This document shows, one piece after another, positions 32,405-42,356 of a stretch of DNA of 64,000 nt; positions within the stretch are counted from its first letter, which is position 1, and every line of letters begins with the position of its first letter. The notes below the pieces were generated by a model. It was not told the origin of the DNA. It searched no databases and saw only the letters and a program-made list of their open reading frames with translations. Source of the stretch: Adiantum capillus-veneris (Eukaryota; Streptophyta; Polypodiopsida; Polypodiales; Pteridaceae); assembly GCA_014529385.2 (NCBI GenBank), contig CM043971.1, positions 25,148,769-25,212,768 on the forward strand, in the 5' to 3' direction. Both the position numbers and the translations under genes were made by a program.

Positions 32405-35041
32405 ATTCCAAATGCGGACTCACGTCATATATTAGAGGGCAATGTTTGTGATTGATTTTTCAACCAATTGTGCATTTTATTGTGTGATTTTTGGGAAAAG
32501 AATATGCCCTCATAATTAATCAGAATTGGGGACCAAATGATCATATATGAGCCCCTAGAGATGTGTATATACTGTAAAGCGAGTCAAAACTCACCAAAAA
32601 CCGTCGAAAAACAACAAAAAATAGGCCAAGGTTGACAATTGAGAGCGAGAATGTACATAGACAAGAGAAGAGTGAGATACATAGTGTTATATATATTGTA
32701 TTTTAGGTATTTTGCTAGGTTAGATTTTCTATTTTTGGTTGATTTGGGATTTATTTGCTCAATTTGAGCTATTTTTCTAGCAAAAAATAAATTAAAAAAT
32801 CCATAATCCAGATGGAAACGCAATAGAAGAGACGCCTGATCAAAGCAAGGTAAATAAGACACAGAAAAAATATGGAGTGCGAAGGTGACAGGGAAAAACT
32901 GGCCACTGTCATGACGGACCTCCAAAAAGAGAAATCTGCAAAAATTGTAGAGCTGGAGCGAACGAGATCCAAATCAGAAAATTTGTGAGCCTAAACCGCA
33001 TCTCGCGAAAAGTTATGGCCACAGGTAAAAGATGGGAAAATTTCAGGTCGGAGCACCTATCACATATAGGGAAGATAGGCTAGAAAACTCTCATTTGTGT
33101 CATTTCACCTTCCAAGAGAGAGAGCTTCCTACAGCATCCGAGACTTCCAGGAGCTCATCCATCACGCACGGACTTCCGACCTACACCAGATATGAGAGGT
33201 ATGCTCGTCAACACTGACTCTAAGTGTTGTTTACTTCAGTTAGGCACAAAACCTCGCCAGAGTCACCATCCAACCTGTGCACACACACTGTCGCATGACT
33301 GATAGGGAGACCTAGGGGCCACCAAATAACACCAAAATTGAAAGGCACAATGCCTATAGCTTAGGGAACAAACCTATGACCCCAAATAGCGCAGACGAAG
33401 ATTCCCAAAAAACCCTAATTTCACAGGGCCTGCAGAAGTGTAGCTGACCCCAAGTGAGCGAAAAAGAGTCAAATTACACAGGTAGCAAGCCAATGACCTC
33501 GACAGACCAACCAAAGGGTTAGACCATGAAAAAGTCAATCCAAGCTAGACCTAGAACCTCTAGCTGACAAAGATCGCGCAAAGCCTCACGAAGCTCTAAC
33601 GGGCCAACCAGGTGACCAAATGACACCAAATTTGACAAGGGCACATCCTAAGGATGTCGACTACAAGATGGAATGATGTGACTCAAGAAAAAGAATTTCC
33701 ACGAGGGGAAATGCCAACAACAAGCCAGAAAAGCGTCCAAATGATAGTTCTCGATGATGTAAGCACCAAAAGAACAACCGACGGTTCGAAAGGAAGGTCT
33801 AAAGAAATAGGAAGCCATCCTGAGTCATACAATGACCAAAAAGTACGGCGGAAACCACCTAAAGGGTCACCCCGACTCCGAGAACAGCCAAGTGCTGCAA
33901 ACAGGAAGTACACTTTTTCAAATTGGTTAAAACTTAATGTGTGTGTCTAGAAGAGCCCACTAACACCAGGGGAATCAACCAACTTCAAAAAAAATAGACA
34001 AATGACAACTTAGGGAGTCTATTGCGATAGACTCACTCTTACACACAGAAGCATGAAAAATGGAGTTTGACCTCACAAATTATATTGACAAGATATAATA
34101 ACAACAGATACCAGCTAAAATTATAAAAATCAATCTATCTTGACCATCTTACAAGTCTATCGCGATAGACTCATGATTACTATCTGAGGAAGTCTCTTTC
34201 CAAGAATTGTCACAGGGACAGACTTAACAGAGCATGTTGACAAAGTACACCAAGTTTGGGGCAAGATGGACACATAATGCAGGAGGAGATAGACTTGACA
34301 AATAGTTCAAAGTCTAACAGAGCAATATCAAGCCCACACAAAGCCAAATGTATATGTGATGAGCTAGGTGACCTTACAACCACTAAGAGAAGGCAGCCAA
34401 TGAGTTATAAGACAAAAATAGGGTAATTTAAGACCAACCCCAAGTCTATCGCGGTCGACTTGGCAGAATGATGAGGGGACTTCAACCTAAAATCTGGCTT
34501 CCACAGTTGTCTTGTACATGCTATCAAGAGGATATCCAAAAAAATTGGACCCAAAACAACAAAAAATGAGGGAGATAGACCAGCATCTCCTCACAAGAAT
34601 TTTAGGAAAAGTGAAGTTGATCCAAATGTAGGTCACATGACATCCAAATGAGGTGGAAACAAAATAAGACCATGTACAAGCCATGGGGAACAAGTGTGTA
34701 CAGCCACATATAGAAAATACATCATCTAAGAGAAAAACCCAAGTCTATCGCGATAGACTGGGCAGAATGCTTACAGGGGTTGATTTTCAAATTGTGACTA
34801 GATGGAGACCTCACATACCCTATGCACATGTACCACACAAATTTTCAAGGCATTTGGACATGTTCTCCTTGACCTATGGATCTAATTTGAAGCTATCAGG
34901 ATCAGAAAATAATAATAACTTGTCTATCTGCTAACAGTTGTCACTAACTCATCTTGGGGATTAAGAGAGCTCAACTAGATGCATGCTTAAGTGATAATCA
35001 ATTTAAATGCATGTACCATGATTATACATTAACCCCTACTT
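32405..35041 (+). repeat. Post-pol spacer of element A with palindrome repeats
   Basis: Non-coding. Copies of the 18 bp palindrome occur at 34016-34033 (one change), 34154-34171 (perfect), 34443-34460 (degenerate) and 34742-34759 (perfect); spacings are 138, 289 and 299 bp. Flanking words such as CACAAATTTTCAAGGCATTT (34836) resemble the leader (CACAAAATTTCAAGGTGTTT, about 21892), so leader and spacer share one repeat family. 32405-33950 shows nothing recognisable. Confidence 0.8.
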
Positions 35042-36103
35042 ATGAATTCAAGATCCATGGAAGCCTCCCCAAGCAAGAAGAAAGGCAAGAAGCTAGCAGT
35101 GGATGATGCACAACCCTTCACACTGTTGCCAGACTCTCTGAAGCCAGCAGCCACATGGATCCCAGCAGATGAACAACAAGCAGCAGCTTTCCAATATCAA
35201 GGATCCTATGTGGATGACAAAGGCAAGGTAGTGGACACAATCATGATCCCAAAAGAAGCAGAGAACTACTTGAAGAGGTCCCCACAAAGATCATGGCTGA
35301 AGAAAGTAGGGTTATGGGAATTTGTGTCTCTACCACCGGTGGGAATAGATTTCAAAAGGGTGCAACAATTAATTCAAACAATCCAAGAAGACGAAACCTG
35401 TAGAGTGTCAGGGCTTGACAATGAGCTAATGGAGATTCAAATCAACAAGGAGATTATCAAGGAAGCCCTGAAGGTGTCAGATAATGGGCTAAACATGCGG
35501 GAAAGGAGGAAGAATCTGGTGGTCTACCTGAGAAAATCAAAACTTCCTTCCTTCAAGGACATAGCAAACCAAAAGGTGGTGGTAATCACTCAGATCTACA
35601 ATCAGTGCCTGCTGAGTTATAGCAAAAGACCAAATAGATATACCACACCACATGGAGTTCTGTCGACGACAATGACTTGGGTTATAGAAGCAAAAAAGGA
35701 ATGTTACATAGATCATGCTTCGTATTTGTTTGAAGAGGTGACAAAAATACGTGAAGACAATCCCAGTTACATTGCAGGAGGAGAAGTGCTTACGAGGCTG
35801 ATCTATCATGCAATAGGAGCAAGAGATCAGATGCCGCCTGCCCCTCATCAGAATGACTGGCTTGTTCTAAGGCAACAGCTTGATGAAAGACCAAAAAGGA
35901 GAGTGCCTCCTTCCATCAACACCATTGGAGGACGCACACTGGAAAGGGTTACCAGGAGTACCCAAGAGAAAAGAGAAGAGGAGAGAAAGGATGAGGAAGA
36001 AAGATTGAGACAGAAGAAGAGAAGAGCTGAGGCTGAGCACAACACCAGGCTACAAAAAAATTCCAAGATGGACAGAATGCTAGAAGGGTTTGTCCTAGAA
36101 TGA
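35042..36103 (+). CDS. Post-pol ORF of element A, N-terminal domain (353 aa)
   Basis: Begins MNSRSMEASPSKKKGKK, a basic start. The body contains a mostly helical, uncharacterised region with KRVQQLIQTIQEDET, IQINKEIIKEALKVSDNG, VVITQIYNQCLLSYSKRPNRY and ASYLFEEVTKIREDN, then a Lys/Glu/Arg coiled coil (about residues 300-345). The arrangement resembles the unnamed ORF that Athila-like elements carry between pol and the 3' LTR (inference; no search). The TGA at 36101 fits CGA, and the frame continues for about 60 more codons. No signal peptide or membrane segment, so an envelope role is not supported. Confidence 0.7.
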   Translation: MNSRSMEASPSKKKGKKLAVDDAQPFTLLPDSLKPAATWIPADEQQAAAFQYQGSYVDDKGKVVDTIMIPKEAENYLKRSPQRSWLKKVGLWEFVSLPPVGIDFKRVQQLIQTIQEDETCRVSGLDNELMEIQINKEIIKEALKVSDNGLNMRERRKNLVVYLRKSKLPSFKDIANQKVVVITQIYNQCLLSYSKRPNRYTTPHGVLSTTMTWVIEAKKECYIDHASYLFEEVTKIREDNPSYIAGGEVLTRLIYHAIGARDQMPPAPHQNDWLVLRQQLDERPKRRVPPSINTIGGRTLERVTRSTQEKREEERKDEEERLRQKKRRAEAEHNTRLQKNSKMDRMLEGFVLE

Positions 36104-36289
36104 TCTTTACAAGGAAATGTAGGCGCCATCTGGAAACCCTCTAGTAGCTCTTACACACTAAGAACGAAGAATGTCAACAATGCAGCCTTTGAGTTGGACT
36201 GGTTTGAACGATACATCCAAGAGAGGAATGCTACGGATGAGCCAGAGCTGCCACTTGAAGAGGAGGATCTCCAAACATTAAGAGATCAA

Positions 36290-36550
36290 TTTTGAAAGGC
36301 AACCAACTCCACCTGCTAACCCTCCTCCACATCCAAAGAGCTCACCTCATGAAGAGAGAACCCCTACACCACCTCCATCTCCAAGGCCAGTGGAAAGTGA
36401 AAGACAACCACCTCCACCTGCTGACTCTCCTCCACATCCAGAGAGCTCACCGCATGATGAGAGAGTCCCTACACCACCCCATAGAGAAGAAGAAGAAAGG
36501 ACAAATGGCATTCACCCACGGGAACAGTATCTCTCCTTGACAAAGGCAAG
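36290..36550 (+). repeat. Proline-rich linker with 105-bp tandem repeat in post-pol ORF
   Basis: After a small frame change the sequence encodes two copies of a Pro/His/Ser-rich unit (forms like PTPPANPPPHPKSSPHEE and PPPADSPPHPESSPHDE), starting at about 36298 and 36403. The linker joins the N-terminal domain to the coiled coil of what was probably one protein. Confidence 0.75.
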
Positions 36551-36556
36551 CAGATA

Positions 36557-38473
36557 GTGGTGGATCTGACAAGAGAACAAGCAGCGTCCTCTTCTCAAGC
36601 AATTGAGTTGGGAGCTAGTATCAGCCTGGATTTGGGAGCAATGGAAACTCTACTAAACCAAGTAAAATTGCACAATCGGTTGTTAGCCGATCAGAACAGG
36701 GCTAACAAAAAGAGATTGGAGACAACCCAGCAAGAGGTTCTGAAATTGCAGGAGCAAAGAGATGAAGACCTTGAACTGATTAGCATTAAAGATGCTGAGA
36801 TCTCGGGTCTCAAAAGCAGAATCAACCTCCTCAAGGAAAATTTCTAGCAGTCAAAAATTTACAATGCTATTTGTGAAGATATCATCTTTGTGTTTCTTGA
36901 AGATGTCAATGATAGAGATGAACAAATCCAGAGATTGATGGCAGAAAAGCAAAATGCTCTGGAGGCAGTCAAAAATTTGCAAGTCATAATTGATGACTTA
37001 CAAATTGAAGTGAAGGATTTGAGAGCAGTGATGGATATACAGGCAAGGGAGATAGAAAGAGAAAAAAAGAAAAAGACGTTGCTACCAGCAACACCAGTGG
37101 CCCAACCACAAGAAGACGTGGAGGCATTGAAGAGAGAGCTAGAATTGGAAAGAAAACAGAGGTTGATGATAGCTGAAAGTGCACTTAGAGCTGAAGATCA
37201 GTTGCAAAAGCAAATAGCAGACTTACAAAGCGAACAACAGCAAGGACCAACTCAAGACATTGAAAGAGAAAGCCTCGCTTTCAAGTCCATCGAGGAAGAA
37301 AATGAGAATCTGCACAACAGAGTCAAGGAATTGGAATATGCTGTAGTCCAAAAGGAGATGGAATTCCAAACACCCCAAATTGATAATCGAATAATGGCTG
37401 CACAAATTGCACATCTCCAAACTGCAAGAAAACCCCACAGGCAGGTGAGGGTGCACATGGTGCAAGAGGCCACGGATTTGGATGGCCTGGCAGAGCTATA
37501 TGGTGGTGATGATGAGTATGAAGAAGCATCAGAGGACCACGGGCCCCCAGATACTCAGGATGATCAAGCTGGCCCCAGCAACCAAGAAGAAGACGAAGAT
37601 TCCATCACAAAACTTGAAGAGCAGAAGCTGGCCGAAGAAATGGAAAAGCAGTCAGATATGATGTGGTACAAGGCCATTAAACTAGAGAGGGAAATGCTAC
37701 GAGGACTCTCTAGATTAGGCAAGATAGCAGCAGAGCTACGGGAAGAGTGGAATGCCCCGATGTTACCCTATGCTCTGCTGAAATATGAAACACTGACACA
37801 TCAACGGCAGCTAGCAAAGGAAGAGCAAGTGCCACTATTTGAAGGAGATTTACAGGTTCGGGAACAGAAAAGCAGAATCATAGATAGCCAGCCAAAGTGG
37901 AGGCGTCAGTGGCTATTGGATCATCCTGACAACCTGATCCACTTAGTGAATGCACTACCTGAGCTCAGAGATGATAGAACTTTTTGCCCAACACCAAGAA
38001 CTTATACTTACAGCCAACATAAAGCCGTACAAAGTAGAAATCCTACATGGCTGAACTATCCAGTTTTGTCAAGACCGGCCGAAGGAGAGAGAATATCCGG
38101 TTCGTACATGGGGAAAACCCTTCAGGGCGCCATTGCAAAATTTGGAGGATCTCCCGACCTGTCCTGCAAAATGCTTTGTAAAATAGCTAGGACATTTTTG
38201 GTCTGTCTCACAGCGTTTTCAAAGAGCTGGAGTTCAGAGTTCATGGATACGAAAAGAAACATATCGGAGCTATCATATGATCTTAGTGTGCCACCTACAG
38301 AGCCAGTTTTATACGCATACTTCAGACGGCTTATGTTTTTGTCCAGCTACCATCTCCAGACATTCGAAGAAGCATTTTACACCGGCTTCTTCATGTACAA
38401 ATCACAAATTTTTGGCCCATTAATGGCGAGCGAATCTATGAGATACGATGCCTTTCTACATCAAATAAACTAG
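36557..38473 (+). CDS. Post-pol ORF of element A, coiled-coil and C-terminal domain
   Basis: Two blocks in one frame (36557-36847 and 36890-38473), separated by a TAG that fits CAG. About 300 residues of heptad-rich coiled coil (leucines with many E/K/Q) are followed by a basic patch (RKPHRQVRVHMVQ), a very acidic stretch (DDEYEEASEDHG, NQEEDEDS) and a roughly 280-residue C-terminal domain with WRRQWLLDHPDNLIHLVNAL and FEEAFYTGFFMYKSQIFG. Not recognised. There is no signal peptide or clear membrane span. Same frame as 35042-36103, so a single protein of about 1,140 residues is likely. A structural, chromatin-targeting or movement role is possible but unproven. Confidence 0.72.
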
Positions 38474-38530
38474 GAAAGAAGACAAAGACATTGAAGACGA
38501 AGTCAGTCATGTCGTGGTAGACATGAACTC

Positions 38531-38542
38531 GGAGGGGGGGAG
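38531..38542 (+). promoter_or_regulatory. Polypurine tract of element A
   Basis: GGAGGGGGGGAG immediately before the 3' LTR start TGTTGGAGC. Confidence 0.92.
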
Positions 38543-38818
38543 TGTTGGAGCCCAACAGTTGTATAAAGCCCCTTTGTAATGACTATCAAATTCCCTTTGT
38601 AATGCCAATGATGTCTACTGTCTTTATCCAATTGTCTGGATTATGTATAGATTTGTTAGTTAGCCGGGACACAATGCGTTTCCACTTTGTAATTATGATG
38701 GGTAGAATTCAATTAAAACCCCGTGTACATTTTGAGGTAAGGTGACTAAAGTATAAAGGTCACCTTAGAACCATTTTTTAATAACATTTTTGAATCATTA
38801 ATTCTGTGTCGTACGAGT

Positions 38819-38874
<56 letters not shown>

Positions 38875-39492
38875 TCTTATCCTCTTCGCTACGCGCATCT
38901 CCCTCACCCGATTCACGAAGCGACCACACCATTGCGGTAGCCTCTCTGAGAGCTACGTGCCCACGCCACGCATTCGCATCTTCGAGCTGTTCGCGAGCGA
39001 TCTTCCCACGAGCTTGTTTTGCTTGTAAGTAGCACAAACGGTGTCTTTTTTCAACAATCAAGTACTTTATGGAACGAGGGCAAGATTAGCTACGCATAGA
39101 TGTTCATAGACTTAGGTTTCACACACTTTTACGTTATGACCTGTGAGTCTATCGCGAGTGTATTTGAAGTAGCTAGGGTTATAATCTGGTGAGATTAGAC
39201 TTATAGGTAAGTGTATCCTAGTGAGGGGATGGTACCTAGCAAGTTTAAAGCGATTTCGAGTTCATTTGATGTGTAAACGATGCTATGAGCATTTAGAGAT
39301 AGAGTGGGTTGGAGTTAACAAGGATTAGTGATTGATGCATCATAGCAGTGCGTATGTGTAGGTTTGTCTCAGCCTGACAAGCTAACGAGATTGCCTCCGT
39401 GCACCTACAGATTAGTCATGTCACCGGATGACAAGTATGTTGTCTATGTTGTGCTTGTGAGCATGAACAGGGGAGTAGTTAGCCCTAAAACA
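38543..39492 (+). repeat. 3' LTR of element A
   Basis: 950 bp, TG...CA, followed by the duplicated target TGCTC. In about 88 aligned bases near the start, four differences from the 5' LTR were counted by eye, mostly transitions. It contains the conserved TATA inverted repeat (38739-38766) and GA tract (38820-38871). Confidence 0.95.
38820..38871 (+). repeat. (GA)n microsatellite in element A 3' LTR
   Basis: About 26 GA units, three fewer than in the 5' LTR, at the matching position. Confidence 0.95.
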
Positions 39493-42259
39493 TGCTCACA
39501 CCTCAATACCATGGCTTCTTATAAATGTTCGAGGAAAATTGTGTCTCGACTTACCATTGTGCTATTTACACTTAAAGGTACGTAGATTTTGAGAGAAAAT
39601 AGTGTAAAATGAGTAAAATTAGCTCAATTTTTCAAACTTTTCTTTTGTGAAGTATCTCATTCGTGTAACGTCCAAGTCATGCTCGTCATGCTCACCATTT
39701 CAACATGTAGAAGTAAAAGCTGTCAAACATAGCCAATCAAGTCTTTTTGAGGAACAAAATTTATTTTGAGCGTTGTTTGGTGTTACACCAAACTAATAAT
39801 TCTACATTTGAATGGTTTCTCTTTTTGACGTGAATAGATTTCAAAGCATCCCCTTTCCAACATGCTATTCATTGATGAAAATCATGATTTCGATCCAAAA
39901 TGATCATATAAGATAGTGTTTTTCTTACAAAGGTGAAAACTATGGCTCTCTCCGAGTACTAAAGTCCGAATAGCAAAATGTGTGCTTTTTTTGTACCATG
40001 AGTTCATGTTTTTACCCAACTTTCACATGTCCACAAGTGGTTTTTGCTTCAATTGGTGTACAATGTAATTGAGCAAGATGTAGCCTACTTTGACCACTTC
40101 CAATTGTAAAGTTGAAGAAAAGGTAGCAATATTCAATACTTTTTGGAACAATATGAGGTTTTCTATCCTTGTCTTATATATACGCCCACAACTCCAAGGC
40201 TCCTTTACTTCGCCTTGAGTAAGACCACTTCCCATGTGTTGAGTGCTTGAGCAATTTCTTCTCCTCCAAGATTTGTGTGTTCAGTCATGCAACCCTAAAA
40301 TCCAGCAGTTTCCCACATGTATTCCCATGAATAGATGCCCAAAGAGCAGCAAATTTCCCTTTCATAAGACCTTAGTCAAGAAACATAAGTCATCCACTTT
40401 GATCTATTGTCGTAGAATGACATCCATATAAGGATCTTCAACCATGCATGAACAGATGGGCTGGATCTCTACGCCTTTAGTCTCAACCTATGACAATAAA
40501 TCCACAAGTTTTCTTTTAAAATATCTATCGCGAATGATCGCCATAAAAGGAATGGCATGGATGGCCTTAACTCTTGTTAACTATGCATGCAAGCTTTCAT
40601 TGTGAAACTTAAAAATATAGGAAGAGGTACAAACAATGCAACCAAAGACCATACTGAAAGGATGCATCAATTGTGACATGATTTCCACAGGGACATTGTA
40701 CCAAGCATTCTTCCCTACTACCACTTTTTGAACAGACATAGCTCTCTCTCTCTTTGTGTGTGACAAAGAGCTAGCCACACAAATATTTCCGATTACAAGA
40801 ATTCTGGTACCATGTACGTGTCTGATGCTACTTCAATTTACACTTGGAAGTATGTCGCAGAAACCTGCTAACATTGTGCACTTTCTTAAGAGTAGTGATA
40901 AAATACCTTTGGGTGTGGATTTGAAGATATTTGTCGGTGTCTTCAGAGTAAGCATGAGGCTATTGACTCTGCCCTTGGTGTCTGTGTTCTCCACTCCTAT
41001 GTCACCGCTGTCTGCTGCCCTCCATGTGCCTTGCTGTTGGCCTCTGCACCAGCTGCCCCATCAAGCTTGTACCACTGTTGACCTACCGCCACCACAATTC
41101 CCAACCTGTGCCAACTCTCGAACCCCTCCTTGGCCCCTACTCCTGCATTGGCCTGGGCAGCTTAGGCCACATTAGTCCGCTCAGCGGCATTCCAATCTCA
41201 CCAGTTCACTATGCCACAAACGCCGCCTAGATATTGTTGACGTGGGGCTCAGTCCTTCCAGCATTGTAAAAATGATGCTAGGCTATCCAAGTAAGATTTA
41301 CCCTTCCATATCTTTACCTTATCAGTCTCCTCCTTCAAAGGTGGCATTAATTGCAAGGCTTTTCACTGACCATATGAGGATTTTTACAATCAACCAACAT
41401 GTCTTTATCCCTCCATGCAAACAAATTATTAGATTGACTATGGACTTTTAGTTAGCCCCAAAAGGTCAAGCAATGCTTTGGCCTTACTGGAGCTGCTTCG
41501 TGTCTATTTCATGCTCAAAATCAAACAAAAATATCATACAAAATACATTGACAACATATCTTCAATTACATGAGAGACATATACCTAGATGAATCCAGGA
41601 TAAGCCCAGATTCACCCTTGAAGGAAAGTGCAAGGTATAGACCCATGGTAGTCACCCACAAGACAATATAACCATCAGCTCCATCATGCATAGTATTGAC
41701 TAAATACCACAACATCCCCACTAACGTCGTCAGTGCCCAATAGTGGGTGTAGAACTAGGTACTAACATATGCTCCCCAACACAACACACACCACACGCAC
41801 GCACACATGAGAGACACTTTGTACAAAGCAAGGCAATCATGTGCACAGAAGTCACAATCAAAATTGATTCATGTTGGTCTTGTAACTGACCCGAATAAGA
41901 GAAATAAGGCGAAACTAAAGACAAAGACAAAAAGAAGTCCCACACAATCACTACATAAGCTATATGCAAAAGCCATTGAAGTATAGCCATCCATCTAAAC
42001 TGTTCATATACATGATACAAAGCCATCATGAGAATGACTGGATTATTCTCTCGTATAACAAATGTGGGGTCACGAATTTGTCTACTTCTAATAAAATGGC
42101 AGACAAACAGTAAATTACAAAGGGAAACAATATTCCCTTGTCTCCTTGACCATTGATACCATGTGGAGTGATTATTCGCCCCCTAAGAATTTAACTTTTG
42201 GTAATTGCCCATCTTACAAATGATAACTATGTTCGTGGACTCGTCGACTAAAGGATTGT
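39493..42259. other. Intergenic DNA between element A and the ATG18 gene
   Basis: Starts with the element A target copy TGCTC. The minus strand has short coding-like fragments (40023-40235, and 40581-40778 with NAWYNVPVEIMSQLMHP) in broken frames, too decayed to name. A C-rich stretch (40980-41230) gives proline-rich frames without a recognisable domain. A partial copy of the last ATG18 exon lies at 41484-41540. Otherwise nothing is recognisable. Confidence 0.6.
41484..41540 (-). pseudogene. Partial copy of the terminal ATG18 exon
   Basis: On the minus strand, IFLFDFEHEIDTKQLQ followed by TAA resembles the genuine last exon (FSFDSEHGGDVKQLES). Over 39 aligned bases I count 9 differences (about 77% identity). 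It lies about 0.8 kb downstream of the real exon. It has lost the GG of the conserved H-GG-x box and stops early. It may be a decayed tandem copy or an alternative last exon; the first is more likely. Confidence 0.5.
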
Positions 42260-42356
42260 TTAATCAACCTTCTGTTCCCTTGCTTTCAAAAAATTAAAAG
42301 ACTCCAGCTGCTTCACATCTCCTCCATGCTCAGAATCAAATGAAAACTTGTAGAAA
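42260..42356 (-). CDS. ATG18: ATG18 exon 4 (last, with stop)
   Basis: 97 bp after a 437 bp intron. Acceptor GTGTAG. It encodes FYKFSFDSEHGGDVKQLES, matching the conserved C-terminal F..C.FD...GGe..q.e pattern of plant ATG18, and ends in TAA (42262-42260). Too short to appear as a stand-alone frame. Confidence 0.85.

Larger units (their letters stand above)
20087..39492 (+). mobile_element. Element A: giant (19.4 kb) Athila-like gypsy retrotransposon
   Basis: LTRs of 956 and 950 bp (TGTTGGAGC...CTAAAACA), an exact 5 bp target duplication TGCTC (20082-20086 and 39493-39497), a PBS and a PPT define the ends exactly. Order: leader with palindrome repeats, gag with zinc knuckles, protease, linker, RT, RNase H, integrase with two H2C2 modules, a second retropepsin-like domain, repeat spacer, and long post-pol ORF. 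No chromodomain and no second RNase H are seen. tRNA-Asp-type PBS plus a post-pol ORF fit the Athila branch (inference). LTRs differ by about 4-5% in the stretch compared by eye, so insertion is not recent. Stops and frameshifts make it defective. Confidence 0.95.

Noticed and set aside
35848-37529. Minus-strand frames opposite the post-pol ORF
   Set aside because: Shadows of the coiled-coil coding strand; Ser/Leu-rich and without features.
35042-38473. Envelope-like protein in the post-pol ORF
   Set aside because: No signal peptide, transmembrane helix or glycoprotein-like Cys pattern is visible; coiled coil and charged regions argue against it.
38543-39492. Possible CRISPR or satellite array from repeated 18-mers and LTR words
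   Set aside because: The palindromes are few and spaced 138-300 bp with unequal flanks, and the host is a plant; LTR duplication explains the rest.
40756-41230. Proline-rich plus-strand protein
   Set aside because: C-rich composition gives several overlapping frames; none has a domain or sensible start, and both strands are equally open.
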